A stretch of DNA of 50,654 nt from an uncultured PS1 clade bacterium (GTDB taxonomy: Bacteria; Pseudomonadota; Alphaproteobacteria; MED-G09): assembly GCA_902533755.1 (NCBI GenBank), contig CACANC010000006.1:1-50654 (forward strand), given 5' to 3'. The translations under genes were made by a program, and so were the position numbers. The notes under the pieces were generated by a model. It worked only from the letters and a program-made list of their open reading frames with translations, was not told the DNA's origin and did no database searches. Shown here piece by piece: positions 10,181-19,621 of this stretch; within the stretch, counting starts at the first letter, position 1; every line of letters begins with the position of its first letter.

Positions 10181-11128
10181 ATGAACTTAAAATTAAAAAA
10201 AATGTTATTTTTACCAAATCCAAGAGGGTTTTGTGCTGGAGTAGATAGAGCAATAAATATTGTTGAGTTGTCTTTAAAGAAATATGGACCACCAATTTTT
10301 GTGCGTCACGAAATTGTACACAATCCATGGGTAATAAAAGACTTAGAATCTAAAGGTGTTATATTTATTGAGAATCTTGAAGACGCTCCTGAAGGATCTA
10401 GAGTAATATTCTCTGCTCATGGCATTCCAATAAGTGTTTTGAAAGATGCTGAGAATAGAGAAATGCCATTTATTGATGCAACATGTCCGTTAGTTATAAA
10501 AGTTCATAATGAAGCTAAAAGGCTATTTAAAGATGGGGCGCACATTTTTCTTATAGGTCATGAAGGCCATCCTGAAGTAATAGGAACAATGGGACAAATC
10601 CCTATTGATTCAATTACTTTAATTCAAGAAAAAGAGGATGTTAAAAAAATAAAACCGTCTGATTTTAAAAAAGTAGCATTAATAACTCAAACAACTTTAT
10701 CAGTAGATGATACTAAAGAAATTATCAAAGAATTAAAGAATATCTTTCCAGATATAATACAGCCGCCAAAAGAAGATATTTGTTACGCAACTACAAATAG
10801 ACAGTTAGCTATAAAATCAATAGCAGATAAATGTGATCTGATATATGTAATTGGTGCCAATAATTCTTCAAACTCCCTTAGGTTGGTCGAAGTTGGTAAA
10901 AAATCAGGATGCAGTGATACTCATTTAATTTCGAACATATCTGAAGTTAATTGGTTTGAAATTGAAAAACATAAAAATATAGGTTTAACTGCAGGTGCTA
11001 GTGCTCCTGATATACTAATTCAAGAGTTTATCGGAAAGATGCATGAACTATATAATGTCGAAATAAAAAATATCTCAGTTGCTAATGAAAATATAACTTT
11101 TAAAATACCCAAAGAACTTAATGAGTAA
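10181..11128 (+). CDS. ispH: 4-hydroxy-3-methylbut-2-enyl diphosphate reductase
   Basis: IspH is the last enzyme of the MEP pathway; it makes isopentenyl and dimethylallyl diphosphate using a 4Fe-4S cluster. The three cluster cysteines are C18 (PRGFCAGVDRA), C102 (DATCPLV) and C201 (DICYATTNRQ). The length of 315 is normal. A TATAAT box lies at 10144-10149, about 31 bases before the ATG; no clear ribosome-binding site is seen. It is the first gene of ispH-thrB-rnhA, an order widespread in alphaproteobacteria. Confidence 0.96.
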   Translation: MNLKLKKMLFLPNPRGFCAGVDRAINIVELSLKKYGPPIFVRHEIVHNPWVIKDLESKGVIFIENLEDAPEGSRVIFSAHGIPISVLKDAENREMPFIDATCPLVIKVHNEAKRLFKDGAHIFLIGHEGHPEVIGTMGQIPIDSITLIQEKEDVKKIKPSDFKKVALITQTTLSVDDTKEIIKELKNIFPDIIQPPKEDICYATTNRQLAIKSIADKCDLIYVIGANNSSNSLRLVEVGKKSGCSDTHLISNISEVNWFEIEKHKNIGLTAGASAPDILIQEFIGKMHELYNVEIKNISVANENITFKIPKELNE

Positions 11129-11131
11129 TAA

Positions 11132-12085
11132 ATGGCAGTTTATACGCATGTATCTTCAGAAGACTTAAGCCTTTTCCTTAAAGATTATGAAATAGGTGAA
11201 TTAAAAGAATTTGAAGGGATATCAGAAGGTGTTGAAAACACTAATTACAAATTAAAAACAGAAAAAAATTCTTTTATTCTAACAATTTACGAAGATAGGG
11301 TAGAAAAAAAAGACATTCCGTTTTTTCTGGAATATATGTTTTATTTATCTTCAAATGGTATTAAATGCCCTCTTCCATTAAGGAATAATAATAACCTTTT
11401 TGCAGAAATCTTGGGTAAGCCAGCATCAGTATTAACTTTTTTAGATGGAAAATCTACTCTCTCTGTTACTGAAGAACAAGCTTATCAACTTGGTTTAATT
11501 TTAGGTAAGATACACAATATTAGCATCAACTTAGAAATTAAAAGAGAAAATCCATTGGGCCTAGATAGCTTTCCGAATCTAATCAAAAATTCAAAATCTA
11601 CTGCGGAAACTTTTTCAAAAGATCTTAGTATAAATATGCTTGAAGAATACAATAGAATAAAATCAAATTGGCCAGAGGGTCTGCCAAAGGGAATTATTCA
11701 CGCAGATCTTTTTCCTGACAATATCCTTTTTCATGAGGGTCAAATTTCAGGTGTTATCGATTTTAGCTTTTCATGTAATGATTTTTTATCTTATGACTTA
11801 AGTATATGCATTAATGCTTGGTGTTTTAAAGATGGTGAGTTTGATCTTTCATTATCTCGAAACCTTTTAAAGGGTTATCAAAAAGAGAGAAAATTAAGTA
11901 ATGCGGAGATCGAAAAATTACCCATATTATGTTCGGGTTCTGCTTTGAGATTTCTATTAACTCGACTTGTTGATTGGGGAGTTAACGATGAAAATGCAAT
12001 GGTAACTCCTAAAAATCCAAATGAATTTATTAAAATTCTTGATTTTCATAAAGATATAAATAATCCTGAAGAATATGGTATTTAA
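11132..12085 (+). CDS. thrB: Homoserine kinase, choline-kinase-fold type
   Basis: This 317-residue protein belongs to the aminoglycoside phosphotransferase/choline kinase fold. The catalytic loop is [11 protein letters not shown] (D192, N197) and the metal-binding Asp is D210 in GVIDF. The N-terminal [15 protein letters not shown] and EGVENTNY segments mark it as the alphaproteobacterial ThrB2, which phosphorylates homoserine for threonine synthesis. Threonine synthase (thrC) lies 4 kb away. It begins 3 bp after ispH and overlaps rnhA by one base (TAATG). Confidence 0.94.
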   Translation: MAVYTHVSSEDLSLFLKDYEIGELKEFEGISEGVENTNYKLKTEKNSFILTIYEDRVEKKDIPFFLEYMFYLSSNGIKCPLPLRNNNNLFAEILGKPASVLTFLDGKSTLSVTEEQAYQLGLILGKIHNISINLEIKRENPLGLDSFPNLIKNSKSTAETFSKDLSINMLEEYNRIKSNWPEGLPKGIIHADLFPDNILFHEGQISGVIDFSFSCNDFLSYDLSICINAWCFKDGEFDLSLSRNLLKGYQKERKLSNAEIEKLPILCSGSALRFLLTRLVDWGVNDENAMVTPKNPNEFIKILDFHKDINNPEEYGI

Positions 12086-12519
12086 TGAATAAAAAAGTTG
12101 ATATATATACTGACGGCGCATGTTCAGGAAACCCTGGTCCTGGTGGCTGGGGTGTTCTTATCGAAATAGATAATGAAAATATAGAGCTATCAGGTGGAGA
12201 TAGAGAAACTACAAATAATCGTATGGAACTTATGGCTGCAATTAAGGCACTAGAAGAAATAGATAAAGATTATGAAATCACCTTATATACGGACTCCAAT
12301 TATGTAAAAGATGGAATAACAAGTTGGATATCGAATTGGAAAAAAAATAACTGGAAAACAGCCAGTAAAAAAGATGTAAAAAATAAGGAATTATGGATAC
12401 GTCTTGATGAAGCTATAAAAGATAAAAATATATCTTGGGTTTGGGTTAAAGGTCACGCTGGTAATGCAGGAAACGAGCAAGCAGATTATCTTGCTCGTTC
12501 AGCATTAGAAAAATTATAA
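12085..12519 (+). CDS. rnhA: Ribonuclease HI
   Basis: RNase HI degrades the RNA strand of RNA-DNA hybrids, for instance in primer removal. The active-site residues D10 ([16 protein letters not shown]), E48 (NNRMELMA), D70 (YTDSNYV), H124 and D134 (NEQADYLAR) are intact in the 144-residue protein. It is translationally coupled to thrB and convergent with the peroxiredoxin gene; their stop codons overlap in a 6-bp TTATAA. Confidence 0.96.
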   Translation: MNKKVDIYTDGACSGNPGPGGWGVLIEIDNENIELSGGDRETTNNRMELMAAIKALEEIDKDYEITLYTDSNYVKDGITSWISNWKKNNWKTASKKDVKNKELWIRLDEAIKDKNISWVWVKGHAGNAGNEQADYLARSALEKL

Positions 12520-12999
12520 TTGACTAAGAATAGTTTCCGCACTTGATGAGGCAACTTCTCCTGGGTTTTCTTCAACATTAAGTTTTGTTAGCGAATTATC
12601 ATCAATTATCATCGAATATCTTAATGATCTTTTGCCTAGACCAAAACCTGAACCATCCATAGATAAGCCAAGTGCTTCAGTAAGTTCACCATTACCATCA
12701 CCAACCATAAGCATTTTATCACCTGTGCCCTTATCATTACCCCATGCAGCCATTACAAAAGGATCATTTACTGATAAACAAACTATTTGATCTACACCTT
12801 TACCTAGAATTTCATCAGAATTATCTATAAAACCGGGCAAATGATGTATTGAGCAACCTGGAGTAAAAGCACCAGGAACTGCGAAAAGAACTGATCTTTT
12901 TCCTGAGAATAATTCACTTGTTGTTATAGGTGTTGGTCCTGCATCAGTCATATGATGGACAGTTGCTTCAGGAATTTTATCTCCTTCTTGTATAGCCAT
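12514..12999 (-). CDS. Peroxiredoxin, Prx5/AhpC-TSA type
   Basis: The 161-residue protein has the Prx5 signature [10 protein letters not shown] with the peroxidatic C49. It reduces peroxides, most likely with glutathione/glutaredoxin or thioredoxin as donor. No other cysteine is present, so it would work as a one-cysteine enzyme. TTAGGAG lies 6 bases before the ATG. Its place after rnhA is typical for alphaproteobacteria. Confidence 0.92.
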   Translation of the reverse strand: MAIQEGDKIPEATVHHMTDAGPTPITTSELFSGKRSVLFAVPGAFTPGCSIHHLPGFIDNSDEILGKGVDQIVCLSVNDPFVMAAWGNDKGTGDKMLMVGDGNGELTEALGLSMDGSGFGLGKRSLRYSMIIDDNSLTKLNVEENPGEVASSSAETILSQL

Positions 13000-13099
13000 A
13001 ATTTTCTCCTAATAAATTAAAATTGATTTTATACCTGCTTATGCAAGTTTCTTAGTATATATATTATGATATAAATTAGTCACTAGTTTTTGAAGAAAA

Positions 13100-13663
13100 A
13101 TGGATAAAAATATTACATTTGAAGGAAGCTTACTAATTGCTTCGAAATCAATGCCTGATCCAAGGTTTTCTAAATCAGTAATATTATTAATTAATTTTTC
13201 ATCCGACGGCGCAATGGGAATTGTATTAAATAGACCGCACAAAATAAATTTAAAAGATGTCCTCAAAGATATGAATATAAGTCAAATAAGTTCAAATGCT
13301 TATATTCCAATTTTTAATGGCGGTCCTGTTTCAATAGATAAAGGTTTTCTATTGCATAATTCAGATATAATTTTGGAAGATAGTATTGAGATCAATGGTG
13401 CAAATTGTTTTCTAAATTCGTCTAAGGATTCTTTGTCTTTATTATGTATGGAAGAAATTAACTCTGGAGTAAATTTATATCTCGGATGTTGTGGTTGGTC
13501 CCCAGGACAACTAGAAAACGAACTTAAATCAAACGATTGGATAATATCAAATGCTAATGAAAATTTAATATTTGATGATAATTATAATAACATGTGGGAA
13601 AGAGCAATTGAAGGAATAGGTTTTAATATAAATAATCTATCAAATGACAGTGGATTAGCTTAA
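13100..13663 (+). CDS. yqgE: YqgE/AlgH family protein (DUF179)
   Basis: The 187-residue protein shows the family signatures: an opening GSLLIASKSMPDPRFSKSVI, GAMGIVLNRP near residue 37, FNGGPV near residue 73 and CCGWSPGQLENEL near residue 128. The biochemical role of YqgE is not established. A GAAG ribosome-binding site precedes the ATG. The stop overlaps that of the convergent dipeptidase gene in a TTAA. Confidence 0.92.
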   Translation: MDKNITFEGSLLIASKSMPDPRFSKSVILLINFSSDGAMGIVLNRPHKINLKDVLKDMNISQISSNAYIPIFNGGPVSIDKGFLLHNSDIILEDSIEINGANCFLNSSKDSLSLLCMEEINSGVNLYLGCCGWSPGQLENELKSNDWIISNANENLIFDDNYNNMWERAIEGIGFNINNLSNDSGLA

Positions 13664-14856
13664 GTATTGCTAGCAATATCTTCAACTCTCTTCCAAACAC
13701 GAAGAATATTTCCACCCCAAATTTTTTCAATTTCTTTAGATGAATAACCTCTTTCTTTTAACTTGCGAGTTAATAGTTTAGTCTCTGAGGCATCAATCCA
13801 TCCGCTAATCCCTCCTCCTCCACCAAAGTCGGAGGAAATACCTACATAATCAACACCTATAAGATCAACAACATAGTCTATATGATCTATAAAATCATCA
13901 ATGTCTGGCATTGGGAATTCCATATTTATATTTTCTATTCCCTCAAGATATTCTCTTTTATTTGAGTGTAATGATGGGTTAAAACTTTTATCACCATAAA
14001 GTTTTGCAACCTTATTACCGAGACTGATTATAGAGTTAAATCGATCATTGTTAACTTTAACATAATTTGCAAATGCTGTTATTTGAATAACACCCTCATT
14101 TTCCTTAAGTGCAAAAAGTAATTCGTCAGATATATTTCTAGGGTGGTCTGCAATTGATTTTACACATGAATGAGAGGCAATGACTGGTGCTGATGATAAT
14201 TTTATTGCTTCAAGTGAAGCTTTATCTGAAATATGACTAATATCAATCATCATTCCTAAATTATTCATTCTTTTTATCGCTTTCTTACCAAAAGCTGAAA
14301 TTCCACCATGTAATTCCTCTTCATCATTTAATCTTTTACTTGGTATTGAGCTGTCTGCTATCTGATTATGACCTATATGAGTTAATGTCATATATCGAGC
14401 TCCAAGAGAATAATAATGGTCTAATAATGATAAATTCTCGCCAATTACATATCCATTTTCTATTCCAATTGCTGCTGATAAAAGGTTATTATTTTTTAAT
14501 TGAATAATATCTTCTGGCGCCAAGGCAAGTCCAATTTGATTAGAATATGTTTTAGTCATTTTTGAAATTGCTAGAAATTTTTTTTCAGCAAGAAGCTTTG
14601 CTTTTTTAAATCCTTCTTCGTCCAATGGTCCTTGGGGAACATAAACAACAAAAAAACCAGAATCTAAACCACCCTTTTTCATTTTATTTAAATCAACTTG
14701 CATATCAGTAATTTTACCAGGATCATGTTGAGGGTTTTCCATATAATCAAAAGGAATATCAATATGCGAATCTATTGTAATAACTTGAGACAGCAAAGGC
14801 GTACTTAAGAAGCAAAATAAAAAAAAGAAAAATGTGGGATTTCTATGTTTAAACAT
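13660..14856 (-). CDS. Secreted dipeptidase, renal dipeptidase family (M19)
   Basis: This 398-residue zinc metallopeptidase starts with a signal peptide (hydrophobic residues 9-22). The family's HxD zinc ligands are H31 and D33 (IDSHID); E in IGIENGY, H in IDISHISD and the SHSCVKSIADHPRN segment follow as expected. It should act in the periplasm on dipeptides with a free carboxyl end. The gene starts inside the last 8 bp of thrC, which lies upstream on the same strand. Confidence 0.9.
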   Translation of the reverse strand: MFKHRNPTFFFFLFCFLSTPLLSQVITIDSHIDIPFDYMENPQHDPGKITDMQVDLNKMKKGGLDSGFFVVYVPQGPLDEEGFKKAKLLAEKKFLAISKMTKTYSNQIGLALAPEDIIQLKNNNLLSAAIGIENGYVIGENLSLLDHYYSLGARYMTLTHIGHNQIADSSIPSKRLNDEEELHGGISAFGKKAIKRMNNLGMMIDISHISDKASLEAIKLSSAPVIASHSCVKSIADHPRNISDELLFALKENEGVIQITAFANYVKVNNDRFNSIISLGNKVAKLYGDKSFNPSLHSNKREYLEGIENINMEFPMPDIDDFIDHIDYVVDLIGVDYVGISSDFGGGGGISGWIDASETKLLTRKLKERGYSSKEIEKIWGGNILRVWKRVEDIASNT

Positions 14857-16225
14857 TTGAGTACTTTCTTATAAAACTTATTAAAGCTTCTGAATTATTT
14901 TCTAATTGAGTAAACTTCTCTTTTTTATTAATTATATTTTTTAGTCTATCAGGAATTTCTGGCTCAAGACCTATTGCATCAATAACTGCTTTAGAAAATT
15001 TAGCCGGATGGGCTGTTCCTAAATTAACCATCGGTACATCCAAATTTAATTCACTTGCAGATGCATAAAATCCCACTGCGGTATGTGGATCAAGAATTAT
15101 ATTAGAAGCTTTATGAATCCGTGAAATCGTATCTTTTACTTTTTCTTCACTAGCCTTACCTGATTTAAAATCATTTCTAATATAGGCAAGAGTATCATTA
15201 CCTATTCTAAAACCATTATTTTTCTTTAATTCTTTAAATAGATTTCTTAATTTTTCTGGGTCCCTATATAAAGATTCAAATAATAACCTCTCAAAATTAC
15301 TTGAAATTTGAATATCCATACTTGGAGATGTAGTAGCCTTTACTTCTTCTTGAAAGTAGTCACCATTAGATATCGCCCGATCTAAAATATCATTATCATT
15401 TGTTGCAACAATTAATTTATCAATAGGTAATCCCATTTTTTTTGCGACCCATCCGGCTAAAACATCTCCGAAATTTCCTGTTGGTACTGAAAAAGAAACT
15501 CTATTCGATTGTAATTGCTGAAATGTTGAAAAATAGTAAACAATTTGGGCTGCTACGCGCGCCCAATTTATTGAATTAATTGCACCAAGACTCACCTCTT
15601 CTTTGAACTCAAGATTTTGGAATAGATGCTTCACAAGGTTTTGACAATCATCAAAAGTTCCGTCAATTTCAATTGGATAAATACTTGCGCTATCAACAGT
15701 TGTCATTTGTTTTCTTTGTATTTCAGATACTCTTCCTTTTGGAAATAATATGAAAACAGTACAATGTTTATTATTTTTAAAAGCTTCAATCGCGGCACTA
15801 CCAGTATCTCCTGAAGTAGCGCCTAATATAGTTATTGATTTATTTTTCTTACTTAAAGAAGTTTCAAAAAATTGAGCTAATAAAAGCATGGCAAAATCTT
15901 TAAAAGCAAGGGTTGGTCCATGAAAAAGTTCTAATAAATAGTTTCCTTTTTCAACTTCTTTCAACCCAATTGCCTCTTTTGAAGGAAAATGACTATAAGC
16001 CTGACTAGCAATGTCGTTTAACTCTTCATAATTTAAAAAGCCTTTAACAAAAGGATAGATAACATATGCTGCCTGTTCAGAATATGATGCTGTAGGTAGC
16101 TCTTTGTAGTCTAACTTTGGCCATTCTTTTGGAATATAAAGACCACCATCATTTGCAAGTCCAGATAAAAGAACATCTTCAAAACCTAACTCAGGAGCAT
16201 TTCCTCTTGTAGAAATATATTTCAT
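14849..16225 (-). CDS. thrC: Threonine synthase
   Basis: ThrC converts O-phosphohomoserine to threonine with pyridoxal phosphate. K109 in PTLAFKDFA is the cofactor lysine, and GATSGDTGSAA and VPTGNFGDVLAG are the phosphate-binding and SAM-independent type signatures of the E. coli-like class. It begins MKYISTRG, normal for this class, and is 458 residues. It completes the threonine route with thrB. No ribosome-binding site is seen ahead of the ATG. Confidence 0.95.
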   Translation of the reverse strand: MKYISTRGNAPELGFEDVLLSGLANDGGLYIPKEWPKLDYKELPTASYSEQAAYVIYPFVKGFLNYEELNDIASQAYSHFPSKEAIGLKEVEKGNYLLELFHGPTLAFKDFAMLLLAQFFETSLSKKNKSITILGATSGDTGSAAIEAFKNNKHCTVFILFPKGRVSEIQRKQMTTVDSASIYPIEIDGTFDDCQNLVKHLFQNLEFKEEVSLGAINSINWARVAAQIVYYFSTFQQLQSNRVSFSVPTGNFGDVLAGWVAKKMGLPIDKLIVATNDNDILDRAISNGDYFQEEVKATTSPSMDIQISSNFERLLFESLYRDPEKLRNLFKELKKNNGFRIGNDTLAYIRNDFKSGKASEEKVKDTISRIHKASNIILDPHTAVGFYASASELNLDVPMVNLGTAHPAKFSKAVIDAIGLEPEIPDRLKNIINKKEKFTQLENNSEALISFIRKYSNV

Positions 16226-16309
16226 AATATTTATTAATTTATTACTTTAAGTTATTCTTATAAGATTATTATCAGTTTTTGTTTTTTATGGGAAATATTC
16301 ATTAAACTA

Positions 16310-17194
16310 ATGCAACTAGAAAAATTTATAAAATCAATTGAATATGGAGTTTGCGATCAATTAACGCCGCTTGTAAGGAGAGTAATTGCTAACAATCCAG
16401 GAGGTTTTACTTTCACTGGCACAGGTACATATATCATAGGCAATAAAAATATAGCTGTAATAGATCCAGGGCCTATTGATGATGACCATTATAATGCATT
16501 AATGAAGGCAACATTAGGACAAAAAATTACTCATATACTTTTAACTCACAACCATAATGATCACTCACCTCTTGCGAAAAAATTAAAATCTGAAACTGGA
16601 GCAAAGATATATTATAAAAATTTAAGTAATGATGAACTTGCTCAAGATGATTTCGAGGAGGGTTATGATCGAAATATTGAAGGTGATATAGAATTAAAAG
16701 ATGGCGATAAAATAGAGACTAATGAATGGTCAATTGAAGCTATACATACCCCTGGTCACACATCAAACCATATTTGCTATGCATTACTTGATGAAAATAT
16801 TTTATTCTCTGGCGATCATGTAATGGGCTGGTCTACTACAGTTATTGTTCCCCCCGATGGTGATATGGATGATTATATTATTTCTTTAGAAAAATTGCTT
16901 TCTCGAAGAGAAGAGAAGTTTTTTCCAACTCACGGTCCAATTATTGATGAACCTAAAAAGTTAGTCTCAGACTATATATCTCATAGACTAAACCGTGAAA
17001 AACAGATTATTGATGCTATAAAAAAAGGAAACAATAAGATCTCAGAAATAGTAAAGATGATTTATAAAGATGTTGATAAATCGCTTCATCCCGCTGCAGC
17101 AATGTCTACCCTTGCACATTTAAAAAGGATGGAAAATAATCAAGAAGTTACTGTGAAAGGAAGAGATTTAGAAGGTATTTATAATATAGCTTAA
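16310..17194 (+). CDS. Metallo-beta-lactamase-fold hydrolase, LACTB2-like
   Basis: The 294-residue protein has the zinc motif THNHNDH (H80, H82, D84, H85), then HTPGHTSNHICY and FSGDHVMGWSTT, and ends in a winged-helix-like domain. This layout matches the LACTB2/alphaproteobacterial 'beta-lactamase-like' group, members of which cut RNA or hydrolyse thioesters. The substrate is not known here. It is divergent from thrC and converges on the next minus-strand gene with only 7 bp between the stops. Confidence 0.85.
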   Translation: MQLEKFIKSIEYGVCDQLTPLVRRVIANNPGGFTFTGTGTYIIGNKNIAVIDPGPIDDDHYNALMKATLGQKITHILLTHNHNDHSPLAKKLKSETGAKIYYKNLSNDELAQDDFEEGYDRNIEGDIELKDGDKIETNEWSIEAIHTPGHTSNHICYALLDENILFSGDHVMGWSTTVIVPPDGDMDDYIISLEKLLSRREEKFFPTHGPIIDEPKKLVSDYISHRLNREKQIIDAIKKGNNKISEIVKMIYKDVDKSLHPAAAMSTLAHLKRMENNQEVTVKGRDLEGIYNIA

Positions 17195-17201
17195 GTCTAA
17201 A

Positions 17202-19199
17202 TTAATTTAAATCTAACCATTGCATTTCCTCTTTGGTCAGTTGAACTTTTAAAGAATTAACAGAGCTTTCAGTTTCTATAAAATTTCTAGGTCCAATCAG
17301 AGGAAACACTGGAAAATCTTGATTTAAAACATAAGCCAGAGCAATCTCTATTGGTTCAAATCCTTTTTTCTTAGCCATTGCAAAACATCTATCTCTTTTC
17401 ATTAAATTTTCTTGACTATGCCATACTCTTTTTTGTTCATCTAAGTTTGGATCTGCAGGATGATAAGATTCTTTTTCTGAAGTATCTTTTAGAAAAAAAC
17501 CTCTAGCTTGACTTGACCAAGGAAACAAAGGAATATTTTTTTTCTTTAAAAATTTCCTAAAATCTTCATCTGAAGAACTTTCACACCCTGGCCAGACAGG
17601 CTCTATCATATGAGCTAAACTAAAATTATTACTCAATGCTCCAAAGGGAGTTTTATTACTCTTATCAGCATAATCAATAGCTTCCTGAAATCTCTTTAAA
17701 GACCAATTAGATGCGCCAAATATTTTTATTAATCCCTCATCCTTTAGTTCATTTAAGACATCAATAAACTCTTTAACAGGAATATCTTGATTATCTCTAT
17801 GTAAGCAATAAATATCTATGCAGTCTATTTTCAATCGAGATAAACTCTTAAGAAGCTGATCGCGAATTATTTCAGGATAACAGTGAGGCGTGTGAGCGCC
17901 TTTACCAAGAACAATAACATGATTTTCTAGGTTTCTAGAATTTATCCATCTACCAAGATGCTCATCACTTTTTCCATCATTATAAATAAATGCAGTATCA
18001 AATACATTTCCTCCAATCGAGTAAAAGTGATCAAACATTGAAAAAGCATGATTTGTATCTATCTGATTATCACATCCGAAAACCAACTTCGAAACTTTAC
18101 TATCTAAACCTTCAATTTTTATTTTGGGAATTACATTTTCTTTATTATTAAATAAAGATTTATTAAAGGATGATAAGTTATTCTCAGGCTCATCAAAATC
18201 ATATCTTACACCTGCAAGCCTTCTCCATTCATCTAGACATACAGCGTTACCATATGAGTCTTTATGAGATATTTTTATGCTTTCAATATTATTTTTTAGA
18301 CATTCATCAAAATGATTGATCTCATTTATATAAATTTTACCCATAGCATCTATATTTATTTCAGAAATCTTTTTATTGCCTTCTTTAAGAATTAGAGAGT
18401 TATTATCCTTCTTATATTCACCACAATGCCAAGGATCTCTGACTAAAAGAGTTCTTTTTCCGTCTGTAACCTCAACAGAATTATCTAAATTTTCTTTTAT
18501 TGATGAGGATAGATAAGCTAATGATCCATCTGAAAAAGTTAATTTCGCTCTAGATGATAAATCAATTCCATGTTCATTTATATCAGATTGAACTTCATAT
18601 TCTTCTGGATCCATAAATTCTTTACCATTTATTAGCCCAACTATCATTCTTGCCATAGATAAAGGGTAGCAACCGATATCTAAAATAGATCCACCCCCAA
18701 GTTTCGGATTAAGTAATCGGTGATCTTTTTTGACTTTAGCTTCAAACCCAAAGCTTGCTTTTATTTCAATTTTTTTACCTTCGAAATTTTCTTGAACTAA
18801 TTCTCTAATTTTATCGGTTTGAGGATGCATCCTATACATAAAAGCTTCCATTAGAAGTAATTGCTTTTTCTTGGCAAGGTTAAATAACAGCATTGCCTCT
18901 GAAGAATTCATTGTAAGAGGCTTTTCACAAAGAACAGATTTGCCATTCATTAATGCCTTATAAGAAAATTCAAAATGTGATGTATGAGGAGTAGAGATAT
19001 ATATAGAATTAATATCTTTATCATCTAAAAGCTTTTGATAATCATCAAAACCAATACAATTATAAGTTGAGGCAAATAAATCTGCAGAATCTTTTGATCT
19101 ACTTCCAACGGCTAATAAAGTTGATCTGTTGGTCTCTTTAATAGCTGATGCGAAAGTTTTAGCTATGTTACCAGTGCCTAGAATACCCCAGTTAGTCAT
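17202..19199 (-). CDS. Fusion of a Gfo/Idh/MocA oxidoreductase and an aldo/keto reductase
   Basis: This 665-residue protein is two enzymes in one chain. Residues 1-335 are a Gfo/Idh/MocA dehydrogenase: Rossmann motif GILGTGNIAK and catalytic-type K93 in CEKPL. Residues 367-665 are an aldo/keto reductase with the full tetrad D401, Y406, K433 and H467. The linker (about 336-366) is polar and Asn/Ser-rich. Both halves look active, so the protein could oxidise and reduce linked carbohydrate or cyclitol intermediates; the substrate is unknown. No frame break is seen, so the fusion is not a sequencing join that I can detect. It is the last gene of an eight-gene minus-strand run, 12 bp after the MAPEG gene. 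Confidence 0.88.
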   Translation of the reverse strand: MTNWGILGTGNIAKTFASAIKETNRSTLLAVGSRSKDSADLFASTYNCIGFDDYQKLLDDKDINSIYISTPHTSHFEFSYKALMNGKSVLCEKPLTMNSSEAMLLFNLAKKKQLLLMEAFMYRMHPQTDKIRELVQENFEGKKIEIKASFGFEAKVKKDHRLLNPKLGGGSILDIGCYPLSMARMIVGLINGKEFMDPEEYEVQSDINEHGIDLSSRAKLTFSDGSLAYLSSSIKENLDNSVEVTDGKRTLLVRDPWHCGEYKKDNNSLILKEGNKKISEINIDAMGKIYINEINHFDECLKNNIESIKISHKDSYGNAVCLDEWRRLAGVRYDFDEPENNLSSFNKSLFNNKENVIPKIKIEGLDSKVSKLVFGCDNQIDTNHAFSMFDHFYSIGGNVFDTAFIYNDGKSDEHLGRWINSRNLENHVIVLGKGAHTPHCYPEIIRDQLLKSLSRLKIDCIDIYCLHRDNQDIPVKEFIDVLNELKDEGLIKIFGASNWSLKRFQEAIDYADKSNKTPFGALSNNFSLAHMIEPVWPGCESSSDEDFRKFLKKKNIPLFPWSSQARGFFLKDTSEKESYHPADPNLDEQKRVWHSQENLMKRDRCFAMAKKKGFEPIEIALAYVLNQDFPVFPLIGPRNFIETESSVNSLKVQLTKEEMQWLDLN

Positions 19200-19211
19200 T
19201 CAAAAACTCTT

Positions 19212-19607
19212 TTACGAAACGATTTTTATAATAAAACCAATTAATGATCCAAGAATATAAATATATATTGGCGGCATACTGAAATATAAACCAGGACCTC
19301 TTTTTTCAGCGTCTTTATAATAATCTAATGCGTACTTTATTCGTCCTATTGGCCATACAATGCCAATAATAAATGCCCAAATAGGATCAACTGCAAATGA
19401 AAATAGCCATAAACCAGGTAAAAACAATACTAAATGCTCAATAGTATTATGATGAACCCTAACTTTTCTTACATATTCTTCAGGGCCATCATGTGAGGGG
19501 GCCTTAATACCATATTTCGCTCTCGCTAATCCTGCTTGTAAAAGTGTAAAATAATAAACCAACAAAGCAATGCTACTTAAAAGACCTGGGTAAATAAAGT
19601 TTTCCAT
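19212..19607 (-). CDS. MAPEG family membrane protein
   Basis: The 131-residue protein has about four membrane helices and the family's signature between helices: an R-KYG-K segment near residue 30 followed by VRVHHNTIEHLVLFLP (about 49-64). MAPEG proteins include microsomal glutathione transferases and are often of unknown function in bacteria. GAGG lies 6 bases before the ATG. It lies between a kinase-like gene and the fusion oxidoreductase. Confidence 0.88.
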   Translation of the reverse strand: MENFIYPGLLSSIALLVYYFTLLQAGLARAKYGIKAPSHDGPEEYVRKVRVHHNTIEHLVLFLPGLWLFSFAVDPIWAFIIGIVWPIGRIKYALDYYKDAEKRGPGLYFSMPPIYIYILGSLIGFIIKIVS

Positions 19608-19621
19608 TTTTAACCTCTTAT

